Positions 1 to 8,347 of a stretch of DNA of 12,984 nt are shown here, piece by piece. The notes under the pieces were generated by a model. It was not told the origin of the DNA. It searched no databases and saw only the letters and a program-made list of their open reading frames with translations. The translations under genes and the position numbers were made by a program. Source of the DNA: Candidatus Omnitrophota bacterium (GTDB lineage: Bacteria > Omnitrophota > Gorgyraeia > Tantalellales > Tantalellaceae); the NCBI GenBank assembly GCA_030631915.1, contig DAOVKF010000034.1, positions 1 to 12,984 of the forward strand, written 5' to 3'. Positions within the stretch are counted from its first letter, which is position 1, and every line of letters starts with the position of its first letter.

Positions 1-13
1 AAAGATAGGGATC

Positions 14-3000
14 ATGCGTTTCATCGCTGATCTTCACATTCATTCTCACTACTCGATCTCCACCAGCCCGCAGTTGACCCCGGAGCATCTCGAAGCCTGG
101 GCCGGGATCAAAGGTATTACCGTGATCGGGACCGGAGACTTCACTCATCCCGGTTGGCTCGAGGAGCTCAAAGGCAAGCTCGAGCCGGCCGAGGAGGGCC
201 TGTTCCGCTTGAAGCGGGAGTACCACCTCGACGCGGAAGAAGCCCGTTTGCCCCTCCCCGCCTTGAACCGGAAGGGAGAGGAACGCAGGGAAGTCCGTTT
301 TCTTCTAACTGCGGAGATCAGCAACATATACCGAAGAGAGGAGAAAGTGCGCAAGGTCCACAACGTCATATTCGTCCCTGATCTTGAAACCGCGGAAAGG
401 CTCCAGCGCGCGCTAGCCGGCATAGGCGGCAACATAACCTCGGACGGAAGACCTATTCTGGGTATGGATTCACGTGACCTGCTGGAAATGGCGCTTGACT
501 CTTCCGACAGGATACTGTTCGTTCCCGCGCATATCTGGACCCCGTGGTTCTCCGTCCTGGGGGACAAGTCCGGGTTTGATACTATCGAGGAATGTTTCGG
601 CGATCTGTCGCGCCATATCCACGCCGTTGAAACAGGCCTTTCCACTGACCCGCCCATGCACTGGATGTGCAGTTTTCTGGATAAATACACGCTTGTTTCC
701 AATTCTGACGCTCATTCGCCCGAAAAACTGGGCCGGAACGCGAATCTTTTTGACACGGAACTGTCGTATGACGCGGTCACGGACGCGATAAAGACCGGCG
801 ACCCAGGACGTTTTCTCGGAACAATAGACCTGTTCCCGCAGGAGGGAAAATACCATTATGACGGCCACAGAAAATGCGGCATATGCTGGGACCCGGTTGA
901 AACGCTGAGACATGACGGGATCTGCCCCGTGTGTAATAAAAAAGTGACCGTCGGGGTGATGAGCCGCGTGGTGAAACTGTCGGACAGGCAGGACCTGACC
1001 CGGAGAAAAAACCGGCTCCCGTTCCGTTCCATCATCCCGCTGAAAGAGATCCTGTCAGAGATACTGGAGGTGGGCCCGGCCTCTAAACAGGTCGGCCGCG
1101 CGTATGACTCGCTTCTGCGAAAAGCAGGACCGGAACTTGATATCCTTCTTGACCTGCCGGTCGATGAAATAAAGAAAGCGGGGAATGAAATACTTTCAGA
1201 GGCTGTCAGACGGATGAGGAACAGGGAGATCCACATACAAGAGGGATTTGACGGCGAATACGGCAGGATAACGGTATTCGGCGAACATGAAGCCAGATCG
1301 TTCTCTCCCGGTGAATCGCTGTTCAAGGACCTGGTCAGGGAAAAACCCTCTCGGCACCGGGGCAGAAAGATGCTCAACTTTGACCTTGAGGAATACAGGC
1401 GCCTGGAAAAGGTCCGGTCCCGGGAGAGCTTGAACGCGGATAAAGCTGCCAGGCCGGTTCTATCCGGGCCCGCAACAACCACGTTTAAAGAGCTTAACCC
1501 GGAGCAGAAGAAAGCGGCGGAGCACTTATCAGGACCGGCCCTGATCATCGCGGGACCGGGAACAGGCAAAACGCGGACACTGGCACACAGGATAGCCAAC
1601 CTGATCCGGACCGGAACCGCGAGTCCGGGGAACATCCTGGCCGTGACTTTCACGAACAAGGCGGCAAACGAAATAAAGGCGCGGCTGAAAGGCCTGTTAA
1701 AGGGCGAATACGCTGTCGCCGGAGCGCATGTTTCCACGTTCCACGCCCTGGGCTTTTCCATGCTGAAAGAGTTCAATGAAAAAACAGGAAGGGATAAGCG
1801 TTTCGTCATCATGGATGAAGAGGATAAAAGACTGCTGCTTTGCCGGAGGGCGGGCTGCGTAAAAAACCGGGTTGGGAATATTTCAAACGCGATAACCGCT
1901 GCCAAGCAGAACCTGAGACCAGCGGACGAGATAGAAGACAGGGACCTGGCAGGGATCTTTGACAGGTATGAGTGCGTCTTAAAGGAGCTGAACGCCTTTG
2001 ATCTTGACGATCTGATATGCTGGCCGGTGAAGCTCCTCAACCTTTACCCGGAAATACTGGCTTCCTGCAGGGAAAAATACCGGTGGATCATGGTCGACGA
2101 ATACCAGGACATAAATTTCGCCCAGTATCAGTTGATCCGGAAGCTGATGCCCGGGGCCGGCTCAAACCTGTGCGTGATCGGGGACCCGAACCAGGCGATC
2201 TACGGATTCCGCGGTGCTGACGTGAAATTCATCGGGAAATTCATTGACGATTATCCCGGAACCGCGGTCCACACGTTCAGGAAAAGCTACCGCTGCTCCG
2301 ACCGTATCCTCAGGGCCTCGGACAACGTCATCCGGAGCCGGACATCAAGAACCGGCCCGCTGGAAGGCCTGCGGAAAGGCGTTAAGATAAACATCGTCCA
2401 TACCGGCTCGGATAAAAGCGAGGCGGAATTCGTGGCCAGGACAATAGAAGGGATGATAGGCGGCCTGAGGTTCTTTTCCGTGGACAGCGGTATAACCGTC
2501 GGCAATGAGGAGCCGGACATCAAAAGCCTTTCTGATTTCGCGGTCCTCTGCAGAATGAAAGAACAGATGAAGGTGCTGGAAAAGGCCTTTAACGACCATA
2601 GCATACCCTACCAAACGGTCGGAGAGTCTCCGTTCTTCAGGCAGGAACCGGCAAGATCCGTCATCGGCCTGCTGAGATCGTCGATGAACCCTGAAGAGGG
2701 CTCCCCGAAACATGGACCGGTCATGGGGGACGGGTCTGTCAGAGACGCGATCAGCGCGATCATTGATAACCGTTCCTCCGGGGAAAAACCGGAAGATGAA
2801 GCAGTTTTCCGGAAACTGCTTGACCTTGCGGATGATTTCAAGGATGACCTGGAAGGTTTCCTGAAATTCACGGCACTGGGCGCCGGAATTGACACGTACA
2901 GGCCCGGCATGGAAAACGTGGCCCTTATGACGCTTCATGCCGCGAAAGGGCTTGAATTCAAATGCACCTTTATCGTGGGCTGCGAAAACGGCCTGCTCCC

Positions 3001-3256
3001 CTATTCACTCTTTAAGACCCGGCAGTCCGATCCTGAGGAAGAGAAGCGGCTTTTCTATGTGGGCATGACCCGCGCGAAAGAGTTTCTGTTCCTTTCGCGC
3101 GCGGAAAAGAGATCCCTGTTCGGAAGAGAGTATTGCTTAAAGAGAAGCCCTTATCTCGACAGCATCGAAAAGGAATTGATAGAATCGTCAAAAGCAGGAC
3201 GCGGAAAAACAGGAAAAAAAGAGGATATCCAGATGACACTGTTCGATACTAAATAA
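14..3256 (+). CDS. Endonuclease Q - UvrD/Rep helicase fusion
   Basis: This 1080-residue protein joins a DNA-repair nuclease to an SF1A 3'-5' helicase. Residues 1 to about 435 match endonuclease Q, which nicks DNA 5' of deaminated bases and abasic sites. The PHP metal ligands are visible: H8/H10 (DLHIHSH), D42/H45 (GDFTHP), E101, H116, H173 and D232/H234 (SDAH). A zinc finger follows (C288, C291, C304, C307). After a linker, the helicase begins at about residue 494 with the Q motif LNPEQ. It has Walker A GPGTGKT (514-520), motif Ia VTFTNKAANE, DEYQD (695-699), motif III GDPNQAIYGFRG, motif V (969-982) and motif VI RLFYVGMTRAKE (1012-1023). All core motifs look intact, so both activities are probably functional. 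The C-terminus ends in QMTLF (1073-1077), a sliding-clamp binding peptide. The start at 14 begins directly with the conserved EndoQ N-terminus, behind a weak AGGGAT. The permease gene follows 11 nt downstream. Domain identification is confident; coupled nick-and-unwind repair is inferred. Confidence 0.93.
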   Translation: MRFIADLHIHSHYSISTSPQLTPEHLEAWAGIKGITVIGTGDFTHPGWLEELKGKLEPAEEGLFRLKREYHLDAEEARLPLPALNRKGEERREVRFLLTAEISNIYRREEKVRKVHNVIFVPDLETAERLQRALAGIGGNITSDGRPILGMDSRDLLEMALDSSDRILFVPAHIWTPWFSVLGDKSGFDTIEECFGDLSRHIHAVETGLSTDPPMHWMCSFLDKYTLVSNSDAHSPEKLGRNANLFDTELSYDAVTDAIKTGDPGRFLGTIDLFPQEGKYHYDGHRKCGICWDPVETLRHDGICPVCNKKVTVGVMSRVVKLSDRQDLTRRKNRLPFRSIIPLKEILSEILEVGPASKQVGRAYDSLLRKAGPELDILLDLPVDEIKKAGNEILSEAVRRMRNREIHIQEGFDGEYGRITVFGEHEARSFSPGESLFKDLVREKPSRHRGRKMLNFDLEEYRRLEKVRSRESLNADKAARPVLSGPATTTFKELNPEQKKAAEHLSGPALIIAGPGTGKTRTLAHRIANLIRTGTASPGNILAVTFTNKAANEIKARLKGLLKGEYAVAGAHVSTFHALGFSMLKEFNEKTGRDKRFVIMDEEDKRLLLCRRAGCVKNRVGNISNAITAAKQNLRPADEIEDRDLAGIFDRYECVLKELNAFDLDDLICWPVKLLNLYPEILASCREKYRWIMVDEYQDINFAQYQLIRKLMPGAGSNLCVIGDPNQAIYGFRGADVKFIGKFIDDYPGTAVHTFRKSYRCSDRILRASDNVIRSRTSRTGPLEGLRKGVKINIVHTGSDKSEAEFVARTIEGMIGGLRFFSVDSGITVGNEEPDIKSLSDFAVLCRMKEQMKVLEKAFNDHSIPYQTVGESPFFRQEPARSVIGLLRSSMNPEEGSPKHGPVMGDGSVRDAISAIIDNRSSGEKPEDEAVFRKLLDLADDFKDDLEGFLKFTALGAGIDTYRPGMENVALMTLHAAKGLEFKCTFIVGCENGLLPYSLFKTRQSDPEEEKRLFYVGMTRAKEFLFLSRAEKRSLFGREYCLKRSPYLDSIEKELIESSKAGRGKTGKKEDIQMTLFDTK

Positions 3257-3257
3257 C

Positions 3258-3263
3258 GGAGGA
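3258..3263 (+). promoter_or_regulatory. Shine-Dalgarno that argues for an ATA start
   Basis: GGAGGA lies immediately after the helicase stop codon. It is five to six bases upstream of an in-frame ATA at 3268, and about 60 bases upstream of the first standard start (ATG 3325). A ribosome binding site in this position makes sense only if translation begins at 3268. Confidence 0.6.
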
Positions 3264-3267
3264 TAAA

Positions 3268-4593
3268 ATAAAACCTTCGCGGGAAAGATCAGTACTGTTA
3301 AAAGCTCTCGGCCTGTGGGACTCAATGGCCATACTCATAGGCATTGTCATAGGTGTGGGTATTTTCAGGGTCCCCGCTGAAATAGCGACATACCTGCCCT
3401 CTCCTGAACTGATCATACTGGTGTGGTTTGTGGGCGGTGTATTTTCCCTGATAGGGGCCGGATGTTACGCTGAACTGTCCTCTTCGTTCCCTCAAACCGG
3501 GGGAGATTACATCTATCTCAGGAAAAGTTACGGTCCGCTGACAAGTTTCCTTTACGGCTGGACATGCCTTCTTGTCATAAGGACAGGGGCCATAGCTACC
3601 GTATCCTTTATCTTCGCTGAGTATTGCGTGTCTTTTCTGTCCCTGGACAGGTCCATGGTCAAACCGGTTGCCGTGTCCATTGTTTTTTTGATCTCCTTTA
3701 TAAACATGCTGGGTATTCGTAAAGGGAAACATCTGCAAAATATATCGTCCGTCGCCAAAGTCGCGATCTTGATCGGTATCATGATAGCAGGGCTCCTGTC
3801 CGGAAAAGGCCATGTCTCAAACTTCCATCCTTTGCCCGTCACCGGCGGCAGAGGGCTCTTGCCCCTTTTCGGACTGGCCATGATACCCGTTCTATGGACC
3901 TACGGAGGCTGGCATGACAATACTTATGTGACAGGTGAGACAAAAGACGCCGGAAGAGTGCTTCCCCTGGCCCTTATAACAGGCACCGCGATAATAACCC
4001 TGCTTTATATATGCATGAACCTTATTTATATCTATCTTGTCCCTGTTGAAAAAATGGCCGCGTCCGAACTGATAGTCTCGGACATGATGCGGATACTGTT
4101 CGGGATGCGGGCGACCAGAATAGTGGAAGCCCTGGTCATCATATCCGCTCTGGGATGCATTAACGGCATGATAATGACCTCCAGCAGGATAACCTATGCC
4201 ATGGGAAGAGACAATCCTGTGTTCAGATACCTGGGGACAGTGCATGAAAGGTTCCGTTCCCCGGCCAGATCCATCATTATGAACGCGCTCTGGAGTTCAG
4301 TTCTGATCTTATGGGGCACTTTTACCAGACTGCTGTTTTTTACCGGAGTGCTGATATGGCTGTTCTTCGGCATGATAGCGGCAGGGGTCTTCATACTGCG
4401 CCGCAGGTTCCCGCATATAAAAAGGCCGCATAAGGTATGGGGTTACCCGGTGACACCCCTTATCTTTATCCTCGGCTGCGCCGGGCTTGTCGTAAATACC
4501 ATGATCTATTACCCCTTCCAGTCGCTCATCGGGATCTGCCTGATGATGAGCGGAATCCCCGTATATCTCGTATCGAAAAAGTTCGTAAAATAG
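3268..4593 (+). CDS. APC-superfamily amino-acid permease
   Basis: This is a membrane transporter of the amino acid-polyamine-organocation family, most like the LAT-type branch. It probably moves amino acids across the inner membrane; the substrate is not predictable. Around twelve hydrophobic segments are seen. TM1 has the broken-helix motif IGVGIF, TM2-3 carries GAGCYAELSSSFPQTGGDYIYL, and the TM6 region has YGGWHDNTYVTGE, the LAT-like signature. The first standard start is ATG 3325 (422 residues), but that would begin inside TM1 with no cytoplasmic tail and no good ribosome binding site. The frame stays open upstream and encodes a family-like N-terminus (KPSRERSVLLKALGLWDS) from an ATA at 3268, spaced correctly behind GGAGGA. 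I therefore give the 441-residue version. ATA could be a rare genuine start or an ATG with a sequence error. It may be cotranscribed with the repair gene before it, with no evident functional link. Family confident, start uncertain. Confidence 0.88.
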   Translation: MKPSRERSVLLKALGLWDSMAILIGIVIGVGIFRVPAEIATYLPSPELIILVWFVGGVFSLIGAGCYAELSSSFPQTGGDYIYLRKSYGPLTSFLYGWTCLLVIRTGAIATVSFIFAEYCVSFLSLDRSMVKPVAVSIVFLISFINMLGIRKGKHLQNISSVAKVAILIGIMIAGLLSGKGHVSNFHPLPVTGGRGLLPLFGLAMIPVLWTYGGWHDNTYVTGETKDAGRVLPLALITGTAIITLLYICMNLIYIYLVPVEKMAASELIVSDMMRILFGMRATRIVEALVIISALGCINGMIMTSSRITYAMGRDNPVFRYLGTVHERFRSPARSIIMNALWSSVLILWGTFTRLLFFTGVLIWLFFGMIAAGVFILRRRFPHIKRPHKVWGYPVTPLIFILGCAGLVVNTMIYYPFQSLIGICLMMSGIPVYLVSKKFVK

Positions 4594-4609
4594 TGTCAGG
4601 CCTGTCTCT

Positions 4610-7600
4610 TTACGCCTTTCTGAGCACATCGCGGATGCGTTCCATCATGTTCACGAGTTCCCGGATATCAAACTCGGCAGCGTCAGGGATAAGCCTTATT
4701 ACCATATCTTTCGCGCCGGGATCGAAGAGCCCCGTATAGTCCTCTTCATCGAGGTCATCGATGGAAACCGCGTTGGGAATGTTCTTGTAATGTCTGCGCA
4801 GCAGGCTCTCATCCCATCCCAGATATTTGCCTATCGCTAAAAGCGTGACTTCCAAAAGCGGCAGATAAGCGGACTTCGAAAAATCATTGTCATCTATCGC
4901 CGCTATTACCGCCCTGCCTTTCAGGCTGCTGAAATATTTCCTGTTTGAGCATCTGGTCACCACGATAACGTTCTCCGCCTTTACCGAACCCTTCTTATTC
5001 AGTATGTCCCGGCCCTTTCCCCTGACTATCTCGAGATTCCCGACAAATCTTCTGAGCTCCTCATTATTGCCCTTTACAGCCGCAAGCATGCGGATAAGTT
5101 TCTTTACCTCATTTCCCGCCGCGTTCCCGTTCAACTCCGCCAGGTCATTGTCCACAAACAGGACGATCTTACCGTTTTTCTCCTTTATCGATATATCCTC
5201 GGACGCGTCTATCATGGACTGTATAAGCCGGGGCACAACCGAACCGGCGTTTTCAACGATCCCTTTACCGTCCCACGCAGCTTTTGGCAGTAACCGGCCA
5301 GAAGAGCGCGGTTTCTTTGTCCTGTTGAAATTACGGGGACCATCGGTCCCATTTACGTCATTTTGCGGGACCAGAAGCAGCGGTTTAAAATAACTTTCCC
5401 ACAGGCGTCTGCCTAAAACCGTGTCTCTCTTCTCCAGCTCTTCGGTGAATATCAGGGCCAGTTCGATCACACGCTCCGCAATGACCGGGTCCCGCCCTGT
5501 TTCCCACCTTCTACAGGTCTGCGGGCTTATTCCCAGTCTGCCGGATATTTCCTTCAGGGTCAACCCAGCGGAAACCCTGCAGTACTTTATCATCTTAAAA
5601 CCCTCTGACATTTCGACCCCGTCCAGAAGGGATTCCAGGGTTTTCCCGTAAAAAAGAAGAGCGCCGTCCAGATATCTCCCCGTTCTCTCGTGATATATTT
5701 CCAGAAACGGCATCAGGCTGTCCCAGCTTTTAGGGAAGGCGGCTTCCCTTTCCCATTTGCCTATTGTGTTCTCGAAAATTTTATACCCCTCTTTTTCCAT
5801 GGCCTCTCTGAGCCGTGTGATCCCCAACCCCATGGAATATCTGAGCAGCCTGACCCTTTCCCCAAAAGTCCGGTTTTCGCGCAAGAGCTCTTCGAGGCTT
5901 TTCCCGTAAATTATCCAAGGTATCTCAATGTCTTTTTTTAAGCGCTTTCTGAAAATGCCCCTCAATTCCCACAGGGCGGATCGGCCGGGGATCAATTTTT
6001 CGTTCTCCCATCTTATAACCGTAGCGACATCGCACCCCGCCTTTTTTGCCAGCTCACCCTGTGTTAAACCGCTGGATATCCTTAATACCCTGATCCGCAT
6101 CGCCTGCGTTACTTCCACTTCCTCACCTGTTCCCGGCTCCCGCACCTGCCCGCTTCTCAGGAATTCGTCCAGGCTTATCCCGAACATAAGGGAAGTAGCT
6201 TCTATCTTTCCCTCCTTTATATGCCTGTTAAGCGCACGGGCCAGTTTATAAAAAGACACCCCGTTATTCGGAAGATGAAATTCACGTTCCCAGTGATTTA
6301 TGGAATACTTATCTCTGTGTGCCGCTTCGCTTAACTGTTTCTGGTTCAGCCCCGCGAGGATGCGCAGTTCATAGAGCCTTTCTCCGAACATTGACATCTT
6401 TCGCATCAGCTCAGGCAGGGGCTTACCATGTTTTATGACCGAGGCTGAAACAGTGGTGTTAAGTCCGTTACTGAATATTTTTGAGAGCGCGGGCAGAAAA
6501 GCATAAGGGATCCGCTGTCTGCCGTTCCTCCATATATTCACAGTCCTTGAGTTGATGCCGAGTTCTTTTGCAAGCATCCTGTCGTTCATCCCGCATGCCG
6601 CCATCAGGATACCCAGCCGTTTCCCCGCATTATTCAAAACGCGCATGCCGGCGAAGAAGGCGCTTTCAAAATTCAGATCCGCTTTATACATCATTTTATC
6701 CTGTTCGCAGGCGGTAACAAGCGCGGCAGCCCTTAAGAACACGTCGAACGAATTTATGACATCGAGGTTTTCTTTCAAAGCATCAAAAGCTTCCCTGAGA
6801 AAAGGCGTATCGATTATCACACGGCCGGATGATATAATATATTCTTTTACGCACGTAATATCTTCCTCTAAAGCCGTTGAGTATTCTTTCCCTGCTTCTG
6901 GTTCTGACAACCGGGGTTCGATATCGGGTTCGAGGATCCGGATAGCCTCGATCAATCTACCGACTATCCCGTGTTTTATTCTCAAGATATCAAATATTCT
7001 CTTAGAGAACTGTTCCTGTCTTTCTTTGGCCGCGTCAAAACCGCTCAGCATATCCGCGTTCTTCGCGAGAACGGCGTTTTTCGCCCGGGTGATCCCGTTC
7101 TCAACAGGCCATAATTCGTCCCTGATAATGTATGAGGCCAGCGGCCAGAAATCGTCCAGTTTTACTACTCCGCCATCCGCGTCCAGCATATCAACGGTCT
7201 CCTTCCCAAGCGCCCTGCCCGCGACATAGGTCACGATCAGGCTCGCGATAAGTCTTTTCTCGTCTTCTTCGCCGTTTTCGTCCGGGAACATGCCGTACCG
7301 GTTCCGGTAAAGCTCAAGAAGCCAGAAATAACGGGGATACTGCCTGAGCCGGTCCATTACCCGTTCCGCAATGTCATAGTCGTGTTCCTTTCTGAATTTC
7401 TCAATGGCGGAGTACACGCTTAAATAGAATCTGACATACCGCATATAACGGTAATACCTCCCGGTCACGTCAGCTCCCGCGGCCTCATCCTCGGCCTCTT
7501 TCGCGAGGACATAGATCTTAAGGTTATGCGGTATCCGGATTTCCCCTTGTTCATCTATCCAGCCCAGTCCTTTTCCTAACAACAGCCCATACGCCTCTCC

Positions 7601-8299
7601 GGTAATTTCGCCTTTATCAAGGGCCTCTCTGGCTTTTCTTTTCAGTATCTCCATTGTCTCCCCGGGCATCCGATAATTAAAAGAGCCGGGCGGCTGTTTT
7701 CTCTCGGGACAAGCGGTGATCCCGCTCCTCCCGGCCGGATCAGCCGGGACTTCATCATGCGCTGCCGGGGCAAAAGGCGATGCCCCTGGTCCTTCACAAA
7801 TAAGTATCTGCCGGGAAAGATAACGCCCGAGGTGTGTTTGAAGTATTCTATAGTCAGTATCTGAACCGTTTTTTTCAGGGCTCTCCGCCCCCGGAATGTT
7901 GTGGTTAAAGTATCTGATCTTATACAGTCCGAGATCGATCATCAGCGCGGCTTTATACTGATAGACTTTTACATCAGACGGAACGATCCTCCTGAATCCT
8001 TCGGGAATATCCCGGGAATCCTGTATTTCTTTCAACGCGGTGCTGACCCGGGACTTTATCCGTGCGAGGTTACGGTTACGAGAATCATCCTCAATTCCGT
8101 TAAGACAGGATCCGAGATAACCGCTTATAAGACTGAAAAACGCATTTTCCGGGGCAGTCCGGGTAAATAAAGTCTGTGGCTGAAGAGTGTTTTTACAAAA
8201 AATATCCGGATCAGCCCACACTATATTCTGCCCCAGCAGAAATACAGCGGAACCCAGCGCTATAATCCTTATAATTGTCCGTTCTTTTAGATATAACAT
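4610..8299 (-). CDS. Giant exported protein with five XRE-type HTH repeats
   Basis: This 1229-residue protein has no recognised overall family. Residues 1-29 look like a cleavable signal peptide: positive residues K5/R7/R11, a hydrophobic core, then NIVWA|DP. Residues about 210-550 are mostly helical and charged, with no domain I recognise. Residues 559-938 hold five Cro/cI (HTH_3-like) helix-turn-helix units at 559-598, 639-677, 733-771, 813-856 and 900-938. Each has a GLTQxELAxxxG-like first helix, an ending of the W-E/N-x(4-6)-P type (weakest in the last unit), and is followed, except the last, by a spacer with a (F/Y/H)GKxLEELL motif. A basic linker at about 990-1005 leads to a C-terminal alpha/beta domain (about 1042-1229) containing ENVIVVTR, AVIAAIDDNDF and LPLLEVTLLAIGKYLGW. 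DNA-binding folds behind an export signal are contradictory. Either the repeats serve another purpose outside the cytoplasm, or the leader acts as a membrane anchor. The start is supported by the leader and the promoter, although no Shine-Dalgarno is present. The gene converges on the permease, 16 nt apart. The style fits Omnitrophota large proteins (inference). Confidence 0.85.
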   Translation of the reverse strand: MLYLKERTIIRIIALGSAVFLLGQNIVWADPDIFCKNTLQPQTLFTRTAPENAFFSLISGYLGSCLNGIEDDSRNRNLARIKSRVSTALKEIQDSRDIPEGFRRIVPSDVKVYQYKAALMIDLGLYKIRYFNHNIPGAESPEKNGSDTDYRILQTHLGRYLSRQILICEGPGASPFAPAAHDEVPADPAGRSGITACPERKQPPGSFNYRMPGETMEILKRKAREALDKGEITGEAYGLLLGKGLGWIDEQGEIRIPHNLKIYVLAKEAEDEAAGADVTGRYYRYMRYVRFYLSVYSAIEKFRKEHDYDIAERVMDRLRQYPRYFWLLELYRNRYGMFPDENGEEDEKRLIASLIVTYVAGRALGKETVDMLDADGGVVKLDDFWPLASYIIRDELWPVENGITRAKNAVLAKNADMLSGFDAAKERQEQFSKRIFDILRIKHGIVGRLIEAIRILEPDIEPRLSEPEAGKEYSTALEEDITCVKEYIISSGRVIIDTPFLREAFDALKENLDVINSFDVFLRAAALVTACEQDKMMYKADLNFESAFFAGMRVLNNAGKRLGILMAACGMNDRMLAKELGINSRTVNIWRNGRQRIPYAFLPALSKIFSNGLNTTVSASVIKHGKPLPELMRKMSMFGERLYELRILAGLNQKQLSEAAHRDKYSINHWEREFHLPNNGVSFYKLARALNRHIKEGKIEATSLMFGISLDEFLRSGQVREPGTGEEVEVTQAMRIRVLRISSGLTQGELAKKAGCDVATVIRWENEKLIPGRSALWELRGIFRKRLKKDIEIPWIIYGKSLEELLRENRTFGERVRLLRYSMGLGITRLREAMEKEGYKIFENTIGKWEREAAFPKSWDSLMPFLEIYHERTGRYLDGALLFYGKTLESLLDGVEMSEGFKMIKYCRVSAGLTLKEISGRLGISPQTCRRWETGRDPVIAERVIELALIFTEELEKRDTVLGRRLWESYFKPLLLVPQNDVNGTDGPRNFNRTKKPRSSGRLLPKAAWDGKGIVENAGSVVPRLIQSMIDASEDISIKEKNGKIVLFVDNDLAELNGNAAGNEVKKLIRMLAAVKGNNEELRRFVGNLEIVRGKGRDILNKKGSVKAENVIVVTRCSNRKYFSSLKGRAVIAAIDDNDFSKSAYLPLLEVTLLAIGKYLGWDESLLRRHYKNIPNAVSIDDLDEEDYTGLFDPGAKDMVIRLIPDAAEFDIRELVNMMERIRDVLRKA
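5486..6625 (-). repeat. Five tandem HTH-encoding repeat units (protein level)
   Basis: Within the giant gene, HTH units are encoded at about 6506-6625, 6269-6385, 5987-6103, 5732-5863 and 5486-5602. The unit spacing is 80, 94, 80 and 87 residues. Conserved points are R-x-L-R-x(3)-G-L near the start, an L-x(3)-G or A turn, the tryptophan of the recognition helix (W590, W670, W764, W849, W932), and the inter-unit motif HGKPLPELM, FGISLDEFL, YGKSLEELL and FYGKTLESLL. Divergence between units is high, so the duplication is old. Unit 4 has a longer turn between helices. Confidence 0.8.
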
Positions 8300-8330
8300 A
8301 TTATATAATAGTTTTTACTTTTTAATATAC

Positions 8331-8343
8331 TAACAATTTGTTA
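8331..8343. promoter_or_regulatory. Palindrome over the predicted transcription start
   Basis: TAACAATTTGTTA is a perfect dyad with 6-bp arms around one central base. It covers the position about 7 nt downstream of the -10 box of the giant gene's promoter, where transcription should begin. A repressor bound here would block initiation. Short dyads of this kind suit XRE/Cro-type dimers, but in AT-rich DNA it could arise by chance. Confidence 0.4.
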
Positions 8344-8347
8344 CTTT

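Noticed and set aside
856..2040. Long open frame (394 codons) on the minus strand within the EndoQ-helicase gene.
   Set aside because: It is antisense to a gene with all motifs intact, its product is Ser/Arg-rich low-complexity, and no ribosome binding site or family match is seen.
4597..4604. CAGGCCTG palindrome between the convergent permease and giant genes as a shared terminator.
   Set aside because: It has no loop, only 8 bp, and no adequate T-run directly after it on either strand. No terminator can be supported in this 16-bp gap.
6552..7229. Open frame of 225 codons on the plus strand opposite the giant gene.
   Set aside because: The Ser/Ile/Phe-rich composition is typical of an antisense frame, and there is no start signal.
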